Part shown: one piece after another, positions 59,601 through 64,000 of the stretch
Position numbering within the stretch: the stretch's first letter is position 1
Layout: every line of letters starts with the position of its first letter
DNA from: Marisa cornuarietis
Taxonomy: Eukaryota; Mollusca; Gastropoda; Architaenioglossa; Ampullariidae
DNA length: 64,000 nucleotides
NCBI GenBank assembly: GCA_004794655.1
Contig: SMMW01000147.1
Coordinates: 1,238,001-1,302,000 of the forward strand
Direction of reading: 5' to 3'
The notes under the pieces: model-generated
Told to the model about the DNA's origin: nothing
What the model saw: the letters and a program-made list of their open reading frames with translations, nothing else
Databases searched by the model: none
Position numbers and translations under genes: made by a program

Positions 59601-61342
59601 ATATCTGCATCAAACTGACTAACTCAATGCACGACGGAATAAGGTGTACCCCCAGGAAGCAGACGTGCGTAAAAAGTCAGAACCCCGCGATGACCTTGAG
59701 CAGTAGGATGTAAATAACTCACGCTTGATTGCTGTTCCAATAATGTAACACTAGGCATAAATGGGTTAAGCTTCTTGCTGTTTTGTAGTATCTGCTATTT
59801 CAAGATATGGTGAAATGACGGATGTGTATAGGTGGACAGACGACTGTCTGCCGAGATCAGCGCTTAGCCTCTTGCAAATTTCTCCACTCTTAGTCTCGGC
59901 GAGCTTAAACAATGATTGTGACTACCGGAAGTTTTTTTTACATGAAAGCCTCGTTCTAACTGTTAACTGAAAAAAGTCGTCTGCATGCAATCCATATCTG
60001 CTTATTGCGTGCTGTAGGCGCCTTCTCTACTCATTTTACTCAACACTCACGCTAAGCTTAGGCAAACGCATAAAACTTAAGCCCTGGCTACTGGCACTGG
60101 TGGTACTGCACGATGATGCACAACAATCTGAGCCGCTAGAACATTTTTTTCCAAATGAATGATTGAAGTGTTTGATTCCCCCATTCTCGAAGGTAGGGCG
60201 GAAGTTGCGACAACCCAATGCGCAAACACAACTGGTTTTTGCGCTTTCCAGCGCAGACAGTCAAGATGCTATTCCACTAGTAATATAACTCCGTGGGTGA
60301 AATTCTATTTGCGGTTTGGACATGATGGAGCTTACCCTCTTATTATTGATATATCAGTTTAACTGCATTTTTTATCTAAGACTGAGACCATGTAAATCCA
60401 GTATGCTTGAAAAAGGCAGTGTGGAGGGATAATCCCCATTTAATTATCTCTAATATTTTCAATGACATGTAATCAGATTTTATAAATGCTGTAAAGTGCA
60501 TTATGAATTTCAGGGAGCAGTAATAGATTGAAAAGAGCATTTTTTTGCTTCCAGGTAAAACATATCCAGTGCCAATTGTTCCTCTGACTGAAGACAATGA
60601 AACAGCATTGGAGGATCCAATATTTACAGGGTTCATTAAGTGCCTAGGTCTATCACCACCATCCAATGAACAGGTATAATTGCCTAGACAGATGTAACAT
60701 GCAGGTGTTACATTTTTCTGTTTATGTAGTCTTGATTCTTGTTGAGATTCTAGCTTTTGTGATCTTTTAAGCAAATAGTATCAGCAGCATTTAAAAGTAA
60801 AATTTCAGATATGTTCTGCATTCAATTTATAAAAAATGATGTTAAAAATGTAATTTATACTTACCCAAATGCCTGTTATAATGTCAGGTTTGTACATTCC
60901 AACATCAGCTACTAAAATGGCTTTATCTCATAAACTTATAAGTGGTCATTTCTTGCAGCAAATGTTTTGGAGAATTCCAGCAGAGCTTTCAGCAGTGGAG
61001 CTGAATAACATTGCCAAGGGCTTGACGCTGGATGACCAAAACCAGCTCATTCACCCTGAACTTCTTGCTAGCCTCAAACCAGTCGGAAATCAGGCTTCTG
61101 ATTGCGGGAAGAAAAATAAGAAAAAGAGACAGAAAGTGGATGGAAAACAGAAAACTAAAGTAGGCTTTGATTCTAAGATTGAGAAGAGGAGGAAGAAGAC
61201 TAAAAAACGTGTTGAGGAAAAGAAGAGTAGTGAAAAGGGAAAGACAACTGCAGCTCAGAGGAGAGAAGCTCTGAAAGCAATGCTGGAGAGAAGGAGGGAG
61301 AATGGACCATCCAGTCGAAGGAGGGGCAGAATATCCAGGTAA
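20651..61342 (+). CDS. timeless: Timeless (replication-fork protection factor), 30 coding exons
   Basis: Spliced gene over 40.7 kb. Joining 30 exons with GT-AG borders and matching phases gives 3696 coding bases, that is 1231 residues (human TIMELESS is about 1208), colinear with the vertebrate protein from end to end. The family forms a nuclear complex with Tipin. Together with Claspin it couples helicase and polymerase at the fork, supports ATR-Chk1 checkpoint signalling and cohesion, and binds PARP1 through its C-terminal part. The N-terminus ([29 protein letters not shown]) marks the timeout/TIM-1 type rather than the insect clock paralogue. The ATG at 20651 is followed by a second at 20657; either fits. 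Exon coordinates are in the five block entries. Intron 18 contains an antisense gene, and other introns hold transposons. The stop codon overlaps a possible donor site. Confidence 0.97.
21040..22234 (+). other. timeless intron 2
   Basis: GT-AG intron of about 1.2 kb. No gene or clear transposable element was recognised in it. Confidence 0.6.
22353..23282 (+). other. timeless intron 3, left part
   Basis: Intron sequence before the LINE insertion. Open stretches such as 22726-22989 have no recognisable domain and no splice support. Confidence 0.5.
23283..25706 (-). mobile_element. LINE (Jockey/CR1-L2 group), 5'-truncated, nearly intact reverse transcriptase
   Basis: Inserted antisense in timeless intron 3. 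Read from 25706 downward it starts inside the endonuclease (FILGDFN, then [18 protein letters not shown]) and crosses at least one frameshift near 25340-25230. From 25103 it has a long open reverse-transcriptase frame: [77 protein letters not shown], the catalytic FADD, and [16 protein letters not shown] frameshift near 23800 leads to the C-terminal frame ([18 protein letters not shown]), stop at 23533. The 3' UTR ends in AATAAAG and ATTGT units at about 23283-23310. Few lesions make it the youngest-looking LINE here. The clade name is tentative. Confidence 0.9.
25707..26381 (+). other. timeless intron 3, right part
   Basis: AT-rich intron sequence. No target-site duplication matching the other side of the LINE could be seen, and no gene was recognised. 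Confidence 0.5.
26445..29803 (+). other. timeless introns 4-9
   Basis: Introns of 315, 552, 270, 627, 412 and 791 bases between the small exons 4-10. They are AT-rich. Apart from a TG/CG-rich alternating tract at about 29280-29340 in intron 9, no repeat or gene was recognised. Confidence 0.6.
30391..31130 (-). mobile_element. Decayed second copy of the intron 3 LINE
   Basis: In timeless intron 11, antisense. The stretch 30395-30465 matches the 3' UTR of the LINE at 23283-25706 (TCTTTATTGTCTA, then CAGAGATAGAAATTTTCCT, then GGAAGCTCCCA). The stretch 30530-31110 matches its reverse-transcriptase C-terminal region out of frame (CACTGCCTCAGCAGGAGCAG; GTACTTAAAACTTTGCA). Internal deletions, an A-rich insertion and many substitutions make it much older than its relative. 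Confidence 0.8.
31260..32006 (+). other. timeless intron 12 with a possible tRNA-derived SINE
   Basis: At about 31610-31770 the minus strand reads ATAGCTGAATGGTTAGAC, similar to a tRNA A box. A GACTTCATAGAGGGTTGGGA block follows that I associate with molluscan SINEs. Short CA-rich tracts lie just before it. The rest of the intron holds nothing recognised. Confidence 0.4.
32111..32557 (+). other. timeless intron 13
   Basis: GT-AG intron, strongly AT-rich. Nothing recognised. Confidence 0.6.
33085..34460 (-). mobile_element. Jockey-like LINE fragment with large internal deletion
   Basis: In timeless intron 14, antisense. From 33858 downward the frame gives a start of the apurinic endonuclease domain ([19 protein letters not shown], then [18 protein letters not shown], then [11 protein letters not shown]). 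Instead of the reverse transcriptase, the sequence then jumps to the RNase H/C-terminal end ([32 protein letters not shown]) at 33338-33090. The region 34460-33870 is GC-richer and full of stops, with a [15 protein letters not shown] stretch. It may be the element's first open frame, but that is uncertain. The whole catalytic domain is missing. Confidence 0.75.
34719..38321 (+). CDS. timeless: timeless exons 15-18: basic linker and PFDAASDV block (residues 494-653)
   Basis: Exons: 34719-34852, 35000-35159, 35375-35455, 38221-38321. Exon 15 continues the conserved region ([16 protein letters not shown]) and ends in a Lys/Arg cluster ([10 protein letters not shown]) that could serve as a nuclear localisation signal. 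Exon 16 carries [14 protein letters not shown], matching a conserved vertebrate block, and exon 17 [10 protein letters not shown] and FRAAR. Exon 18 has [19 protein letters not shown], again colinear with the human protein. The exon 15 donor follows AAG-G at 34852; reading on would hit a stop eight bases later. Intron 17 holds a DNA-transposon relic, and intron 18 (38322-49918) holds an antisense gene. Confidence 0.95.
35952..37560 (+). pseudogene. Broken DNA-transposon-type gene ([12 protein letters not shown] family)
   Basis: In timeless intron 17. Pieces in different frames, in order, resemble one long protein that recurs, often uncharacterised, in many arthropod and mollusc genomes: [19 protein letters not shown] (35952), [17 protein letters not shown] (about 36300), [18 protein letters not shown] (about 36460), [19 protein letters not shown] (about 36690), [13 protein letters not shown] (36780), [17 protein letters not shown] (about 36870) and [20 protein letters not shown] (about 37310). 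At least six frameshifts or stops separate the pieces. The copy-number-rich family is probably transposon-derived; I cannot name its superfamily and saw no terminal repeats. A TATAAAAAG string at 35831 may be its old promoter. Confidence 0.7.
38322..40937 (+). other. timeless intron 18, left part; 3' flank of the nested gene
   Basis: No second gene is recognised. A 29-base unit recurs at 39397-39425 and 39434-39462 inside an open frame (39265-39624) of no known family. On the minus strand TTTATT near 40875 could give the AATAAA signal of the nested gene. Confidence 0.45.
40938..46809 (-). CDS. Leucine-rich-repeat single-pass membrane protein, nested antisense in timeless intron 18
   Basis: Three coding exons: 46809-44494, 43119-42854 and 41463-40938, with GT-AG borders and matching phases, giving 1035 residues. 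The start is the ATG at 46809; the frame stays open a little upstream but without another ATG. Layout: signal peptide (1-22), cysteine-rich LRR N-cap ([14 protein letters not shown]), about 18 leucine-rich repeats of roughly 24 residues (50-495), an LRR C-cap ([16 protein letters not shown], about 500-540), a long Ser/Thr-rich, probably O-glycosylated stalk (545-930), one membrane helix (about 934-956) and a 79-residue tail with basic and Ser/Asp-rich parts. It is a predicted cell-surface adhesion or receptor protein; the ligand is unknown. No Ig, FN3, TIR or kinase domain is present. Without splicing, exon 1 would end after [11 protein letters not shown] at 44458, giving a membrane-free form. 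Confidence 0.9.
42123..42238. repeat. Minisatellite, about 3 copies of a 38-40 bp unit
   Basis: Units beginning near GTCTTTGTGTCCT and ending CTTGCCACTGA recur three times with substitutions. It lies in the second coding intron of the nested gene. Confidence 0.65.
42432..42530. repeat. Short tandem repeat, unit about 25-30 bp
   Basis: The string GTGTATGCACTATGTTCATG recurs with variation about four times. The open frames across it on the plus strand are repeat-encoded. Confidence 0.65.
44199..44330. repeat. Imperfect tandem duplication, about 65 bp
   Basis: AGACCACTGAAAC followed by A/T-rich ACCATT... occurs twice in succession, in the first coding intron of the nested gene. Confidence 0.5.
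46810..48929. other. 5' flank of the nested gene; rest of timeless intron 18
   Basis: No gene is recognised. On the minus strand a possible acceptor (AACTGTCAG near 46841) about 30 bases upstream of the ATG would allow a non-coding first exon. The promoter was not located. A CT-rich tract lies near 47615-47640. Confidence 0.4.
48930..49125 (+). repeat. SINE-like repeat
   Basis: A tRNA-like head (GCTAGTGCAACAATTAAG) is followed by GGAATGCTGTCCTCTCC, GGGCTGGCTG and GATATAGCCTTAGAAGCTGG, then a processed-looking end. The GATATxGCCTTAG...GCTGGC block recurs at about 55535-55590. I associate this arrangement with molluscan SINEs; family membership was not tested. Confidence 0.5.
49126..49918 (+). 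other. timeless intron 18, right end
   Basis: AT-rich sequence with an AAT triplet run at about 49402-49416 followed by TTTTTATAACACATTTCCC, like the 3' end of a short retroelement. Nothing else recognised. Confidence 0.4.
49919..51550 (+). CDS. timeless: timeless exons 19-22: acidic linker and second conserved helical block (residues 653-814)
   Basis: Exons: 49919-49987, 50420-50483, 50907-51114, 51408-51550. Exon 19 is short and acidic (EFEEEEQDE), corresponding to the Glu-rich linker of the vertebrate protein. Exon 20 gives [11 protein letters not shown], which matches the EFNFLDYL block. Exon 21 contains [19 protein letters not shown] and [14 protein letters not shown], the best conserved part of the second half of the protein. 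Exon 22 gives [20 protein letters not shown] and ends in the TEGY block. Exons 19 and 20 are small, and their choice rests on phase, splice consensus and similarity together. Confidence 0.92.
49988..50906 (+). other. timeless introns 19 and 20
   Basis: Introns of 432 and 423 bases flanking the small exon 20. Intron 19 has a TG/CG alternating run at about 50050-50090. No gene was recognised. Confidence 0.6.
51801..54582 (+). CDS. timeless: timeless exons 23-26: tandem Myb-like DNA-binding region (residues 814-979)
   Basis: Exons: 51801-51883, 52720-52855, 53895-53959, 54373-54582. [18 protein letters not shown] with [16 protein letters not shown] forms one Myb/SANT-like helical unit (about 820-870). 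[20 protein letters not shown] with [19 protein letters not shown] and EKLLSLGLI forms a second (about 888-960). The family's DNA-binding domain lies at this place in human TIMELESS. Exon 26 ends in a basic then acidic stretch ([14 protein letters not shown]). Introns 23 and 24 each contain a SINE-like insertion. Confidence 0.93.
52350..52575 (-). mobile_element. tRNA-derived SINE
   Basis: In timeless intron 23, antisense. Read on the minus strand, the head is GGTAGTGTAGTGGTTAAAA, an excellent tRNA A-box region, with GGTTCAGATCTC about 40 bases later as the B box. A body follows with CTCCGGTTTCCTCCC and AGTGCGAAATCACCGCAAGG, and an A/C-rich end (AACTAAATAAACAACAAC). TA dinucleotide runs on both sides (52333-52347 and 52577-52595) look like a target-site duplication in a TA microsatellite. 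No coding capacity; it would depend on a LINE for movement. Confidence 0.82.
53465..53720 (-). mobile_element. SINE-like element with AAT tail
   Basis: In timeless intron 24, antisense. On the plus strand an AAT run is followed by AGTGAAGATTTTTATAGCGC and CTCATAGAGAGCATGCTC. On the minus strand this is a GCGCTATAAAAATCTTCACT end with an ATT tail, comparable to the GCGCTATATAAATCTGCTTT end of the repeat at 57601-57807. The left boundary is clear; the other end is estimated. Confidence 0.55.
53960..54934 (+). other. timeless introns 25 and 26
   Basis: Introns of 413 and 352 bases around exon 26. No repeat or gene was recognised. Confidence 0.6.
54935..61342 (+). CDS. timeless: timeless exons 27-30: acidic region, PARP1-binding region and basic C-terminus (residues 979-1231)
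   Basis: Exons: 54935-55123, 55385-55453, 60555-60673, 60959-61342. Exon 27 is Ser/Asp/Glu-rich ([18 protein letters not shown]), a likely phosphorylation-prone linker. Exon 28 ([15 protein letters not shown]), exon 29 ([23 protein letters not shown]) and the start of exon 30 ([21 protein letters not shown]) match the segment of human TIMELESS that binds PARP1. The rest of exon 30 is very Lys/Arg-rich and ends at TAA 61340-61342. The junction of exons 28 and 29 is phase 1, and a 38-codon phase 1-1 segment at 55622-55735 could be inserted there. The stop lies inside AG|GTAAAG, a good donor, so an extended C-terminus from an unseen exon is possible. Confidence 0.93.
55505..55600 (+). repeat. 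SINE tail fragment
   Basis: GATATGGCCTTAGTTGCTGG followed by CACGGCGTTAAACACTAAC matches the end block of the SINE-like repeat at 48930-49125 and a form common in molluscan repeats. It sits just before the open segment at 55622-55735. Confidence 0.45.
55622..55735 (+). CDS. Possible 38-codon cassette exon (or captured exon) in timeless intron 28
   Basis: A 114-base open segment is preceded by TTTTCACAAG and followed by a perfect GTAAGT donor. Both ends are phase 1, so inclusion between timeless exons 28 and 29 would add 38 residues without breaking the frame. The encoded peptide contains [15 protein letters not shown] and [13 protein letters not shown] and is not part of human Timeless, which aligns well across the 28-29 junction without it. 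The GYGDQILIS part faintly recalls the GDQILLAI block of mitochondrial ribosomal protein uL14m, but that is weak. The acceptor is poor in pyrimidines. It could also be a relic of another gene. Confidence 0.3.
56745..57300 (+). other. GC-richer segment with an exon-like open stretch
   Basis: The composition shifts to GC-rich from 56745. After an acceptor-like CTCCACCAG at about 57110, the frame reads [11 protein letters not shown] then [15 protein letters not shown] to about 57270. It looks coding (balanced composition, alternating hydrophobic pattern), but I do not recognise it and no consistent donor was found. A second protein-like piece, [15 protein letters not shown], occurs near 57550. 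These may be fragments of one captured or dead gene. Confidence 0.25.
57601..57807 (+). repeat. SINE-like repeat, shared with the end of the window
   Basis: The first 135 bases (from GATTGCCTCCAGT) match 63754-63886 closely, including AATTCTTGAACAGAATCTGG, GATTGTAAAACTAA and GCTATTTTTCAGTGATT. After these this copy continues to a GCGCTATATAAATCTGCTTT end and an AAT tail at about 57788-57806. That tail resembles the element at 53465-53720. Confidence 0.7.
58017..59769 (-). mobile_element. Internally deleted piggyBac-type transposon with intact ends
   Basis: In timeless intron 28. The element (58021-59765, 1745 bp) has perfect 12-base terminal inverted repeats, CCCATTTATGCC at 58021-58032 and its complement at 59754-59765. 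It is flanked by TTAA at 58017-58020 and 59766-59769, the hallmark target of the piggyBac superfamily. On the minus strand the transposase N-terminus is open from ATG 59307 to 59014 ([15 protein letters not shown], then [20 protein letters not shown]). Broken remnants follow, and near 58430-58310 the C-terminal zinc-finger start appears ([19 protein letters not shown]). Most of the catalytic core, with its aspartates, is deleted. It is non-autonomous; mobilisation would need an enzyme from elsewhere. Confidence 0.9.
59770..60554 (+). other. timeless intron 28, right part, with CpG-richer patch
   Basis: The stretch 59800-60300 is richer in CpG than other introns here and contains ACCGGAAGT (about 59922) and GGCGGAAGTTGCG (about 60196), which match ETS-type promoter motifs. 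No coding exon could be linked to it. It may be a cryptic promoter or a fragment of foreign sequence. Confidence 0.3.
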
Positions 61343-61435
61343 AGACAGGCTTTTAAATCTTCATTTAGTACAGAAAGGGCACTTTTTTTTTAGTCATTCT
61401 CATTTATTTGTGTAGACAAAAATAAGTGCCTGTGA

Positions 61436-61441
61436 AATAAA
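61436..61441 (+). terminator. timeless: Polyadenylation signal of timeless
   Basis: AATAAA lies 94 bases after the stop codon. A second AATAAA is at 61527-61532, just before the first downstream LINE. Either would end the transcript before the repeats. Confidence 0.65.
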
Positions 61442-61547
61442 CTGGTTGTTTTTTACTTCAACATGGCAATGGAAACATTTTTTGAAACCGTAGTCTGGTA
61501 TTTTTATGTTTCGCTAACAGTTTCAAAATAAAAAAAAATGGTCTATA

Positions 61548-62275
61548 TGTGTCAGTCAGTCCCTTGACCGGCACCTGTCATTTGTGGGGAGCACATCGAT
61601 AGATGCCGCAGCTGACAGGGCCTGCCACTCTTGCATACTTTGGGCGATGGTGAGCAGGTCCTGTATAGGATGACCAGTCCAGTCTTTGGTGTTCGTAAGC
61701 CAGTTCTTCCTCTGGCCACCGCAGCATCGACTACCCTCCAAGATGCCTTGAAGGATAGTTGAAAGATGTCGTGCCAGGTCACATGGCTAAAGAAGACCAG
61801 CTTACGTCGCTTGACTGTTGAAAGTAGAGGTTCCTGGTGTCCTACGAGTGTGTTTCATAGGAAGTCATTGGTTCTATGTTCTCTGTATGAGATTTGGAGC
61901 AGCCTCCTCAGGTGCTTGTTCTTGAATGCCTGGATTCTTCTTTTGTTTCGGCGAGCAGAGTCCATGTGTCGCATCCATAGAGCAGGATCAGTACTACTAG
62001 GGACTTGTACTTGGTAGTGAACCTTATTTTATGGCTATGCCAGATCTTATCCAGTCTAGCCATTGCTGTTGCAATCCTGATGCAGATATCTGGTGTGGAG
62101 CTGCTGTCCTTGGAGATCCCAAGTATTTAAAGCTGTTTACTTCTTTGAACTGTACCCCGTTTATATAGATCTCTGCTTTGCCGCTGCCATTGATCATAAC
62201 TTTGCTCTTTTCAGTGCTGGTTTCCATTCCATATGCATTTGAACTGTCAGTCTGTTGGTAAGGCCTTGCAGTTCT
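61548..62275 (-). mobile_element. LINE remnant B, 5'-truncated
   Basis: On the minus strand from about 62275 the sequence reads GLTNRLT, METSTEKSKVMINGSGK, AEIYINGVQFKEVNSFKYLG (62227-62110). It then continues in changing frames to a C-terminal WPEEELAYEHQRLDWS/KYARVAGP-like part, ending with short CTGA/CAGT units near 61550. This is the C-terminal half of an RTE-like reverse-transcriptase polyprotein of a family different from the neighbour at 62283. It lies tail to head directly after that element's end and has several stops. Confidence 0.75.
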
Positions 62276-62282
62276 TTGTTCT

Positions 62283-63753
62283 TCTTCTTATTCCTTTTCG
62301 CCCCCAGTGGAGCATAGGGCTGCAACTACACCACGCCAGCGAACCCGGTTCTGGGCCTCCCTCCCCAGTTGGGTCCATGTCATTCCAGCTGCCTCCGCCT
62401 CGCCGTGGACCGATCTTCTCCACGTCTGTCTGGGTCTCCCAACCCTGCGTCTTCCCTGTGGGTTCCAGTCCAGAGCTTGTCGTTTTAGATTTTCGGCCGG
62501 CTTTCGCAGGGTGTGGCCGATCCAGCCCCACTTTCGCTTCTTGATGTCTTGGCTGGCAGGTTTCTGGTTGGCTCTCTCCCACAGGTATGCATTGAAGATT
62601 CTCTCGGGCCATCTGATGTTGAAAATGTGCCGCAGACATTTGTTTATGAATGTTTGAATCTTCCTGGTGATGTTGTTTGTTACACGCCATGTCTCAGATC
62701 CATATAGAAGGACAGATTTTACGTTCGTATGAAAGATGCGGATCTTGGTATGTTGAGATAGTGCCTTGGAATTCCAGATGGGTCGCAGGATGTGGAATGC
62801 TTGCCTGGCTTTATTTATTCTGCTTCTTACATCTTCATCAGCACCTCCATCTTTGGTGACTATGCTGCCTAGGTAGGTGAAGCGGTCAGTCTCTGTGATA
62901 CATTCCCCGTGTAGTTGAAGTGGGGCTTCTTGCTTGTTGTTGATCCGCATTACCTCTGTCTTCTTGATGTTGATTGTCAGGCCAGTTGTCGCTGCTTCTT
63001 CTGAGAGCCGAGTGAGCTTTGTCTGTGCATGTTGTTGCTTGTGGGAAAAGCAGGCTGATGTTGTCTGCAAAGTCGAGATCTTCAAGTTGCATGGCAAAGG
63101 TCCATTGAATGCCTGTGTTGCTGTTAGAGGTTGTTCTTCTCATGATCCAGTCTATGATGATCAGGAAGATTGTCGGCGAGAGCATGCAACCTTGCCTTAC
63201 TCCAGTCCTCACTGCAAAGGGGTCCGTCAGCTTCCCATTGTGGATCACCTGGCATGTCGAGTCCTCATACAGCTGTTGGATGATGGCAATGAACTTTGGT
63301 GGAAATCCGTAGTGCTGCATCAACTTCCAGATGGTCTCTCTGTCTACGGAGTCAAATGCCTTCTCAAAGTCCACAAATGTCATGTATAGTGGGGACTGCC
63401 ATTCGATGGACTGTTCAATAATGATTCGCAGTGTAGCAATATGGTCTGTGCATGATCTACCCTGCCGAAAGCCTGCCTGTTCTTGCCGCAGTCTCTTGTC
63501 TAGGGCATTCTTCAGTCTGTCCAGCATGATTCTGGTCAGCACCTTGCTGGGAATGGACAGTAGCATAATCCCACGCCAGTTGCTGCACTGGGTAAGGTCA
63601 CCTTTCTTGGGTAGCTTTACCAGATAGCCAAGTTTCCAGTCTGCTGGAACTTGCTCCTGCGTCCAAATTTTCTGCAGCAGGGGGTGTAGCATCTCTGCTG
63701 CGGCTGTTGGATCCGCCTTGAGTGCCTCTGCAGGAATGCCATCTGGGCCTGCC
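62283..63753 (-). mobile_element. LINE remnant A, RTE-like, 5'-truncated
   Basis: On the minus strand from 63753 the reverse transcriptase starts at SAGPDGIPAEALKAD and continues through KLPKKGDLTQCSNWRGI, QAGFRQGRSCTDHI, FVDFEKAFDSVDRE and GVRQGCMLSPTIF to a catalytic box read as FADN rather than FADD (near 63082). One frameshift near 63050 leads to the second frame (63097-62288) with FTYLGSIVTKDGGADED, LLYGSETWR, WGWIGHTLRKP and GRRRVGRPRQTWRRS, stop at 62288. It belongs to the same broad family as the element at 3690-5056 but is better preserved. The endonuclease is missing. An A/G-rich tail follows. Confidence 0.88.
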
Positions 63754-63886
63754 GATTGCCTCCAGTGGTTCAATCCAAAAATTCTTGAACAGAATCTGGC
63801 TTTTATGATGATTGTAAAACTAACCTGATAATCTTACTAAAAGAATTTGGCTATTTTTCAGTGATTCTAAAGCTAACCCCATACAA
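63754..63886 (+). repeat. Second copy of the 57601 repeat
   Basis: It closely matches 57601-57735 in the same orientation, starting at GATTGCCTCCAGT exactly where LINE remnant A begins. It lacks the AAT-tailed end of the other copy. The remaining bases to 64000 hold nothing recognised. Confidence 0.7.
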
Positions 63887-64000
63887 CTGTAAACACATCC
63901 ATGTCATTGGTGGGTGGCATCATAAGAAGCTAGTAGCGATGTTTTCAATGTGTAAGTTATCATGGTCAGACAAAAAAATAGAAAAACACTTGTCCTCCTA

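Noticed and set aside
20651..61342. Insect circadian clock timeless
   Set aside because: The N-terminal blocks and the PARP1-binding C-terminal region match the vertebrate Timeless/timeout type, so a clock-specific role is not supported by sequence.
62307..63389. Plus-strand frames opposite LINE remnant A
   Set aside because: They are shadows of the minus-strand reverse-transcriptase frame, which carries the family motifs in order.

Overview
The window is animal nuclear DNA: AT-rich, intron-split genes with GT-AG splice sites, polyadenylation signals, microsatellites and a heavy load of non-LTR retrotransposons, tRNA-derived SINEs and decayed DNA transposons. The repeat types, the pair of intronless lineage-expanded rhodopsin-like receptors and the vertebrate-like form of Timeless suggest a lophotrochozoan, most likely a gastropod mollusc. 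That placement is an inference from repeat and gene style; no species-diagnostic gene is present.

Layout. 1-8.5 kb: no intact gene; LINE remnants at 3690-5056 (+) and about 6600-7270 (+), a LINE 3'-UTR copy at 2753-2940, and a weak candidate promoter near 1578. 8.5-16.5 kb: two related seven-transmembrane receptor genes on the minus strand (8562-9599 and 15116-16177). Each has an intronless coding region and a matching splice acceptor in its 5' leader. Between them lie a LINE remnant (11190-12560) and a long (CT)n(CA)n microsatellite. 17.9-19.5 kb: a possible third receptor fragment and LINE 3' ends. 20.1-61.4 kb: one large plus-strand gene, timeless, reconstructed here as 30 coding exons giving 1231 residues. 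This is the replication-fork (timeout/TIM-1) type rather than the insect clock paralogue. 61.5-63.75 kb: two different 5'-truncated LINEs on the minus strand, directly downstream of timeless.

The introns of timeless hold most of the rest. Intron 18 (11.6 kb) carries a complete antisense gene in three coding exons (46809 to 40938), encoding a 1035-residue single-pass membrane protein with a leucine-rich-repeat ectodomain and a Ser/Thr-rich stalk. Introns 3, 11 and 14 hold LINE copies, all antisense to timeless. Intron 17 holds a broken DNA-transposon gene. Introns 23 and 24 hold SINEs. Intron 28 holds a 1745-bp internally deleted piggyBac-type element with intact terminal repeats and TTAA target sites, a SINE-like repeat that recurs at the end of the window, and a 38-codon open segment with splice-like ends that would keep the timeless frame.

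Functionally the genes are not a pathway. Timeless works in the nucleus with Tipin and Claspin at replication forks. The nested leucine-rich-repeat protein and the two receptors are predicted cell-surface proteins of unknown ligand. The most interesting points are the nested antisense gene, the possible cassette exon in the PARP1-binding part of timeless, the receptor pair with altered activation motifs, and the antisense bias of LINEs inside timeless.
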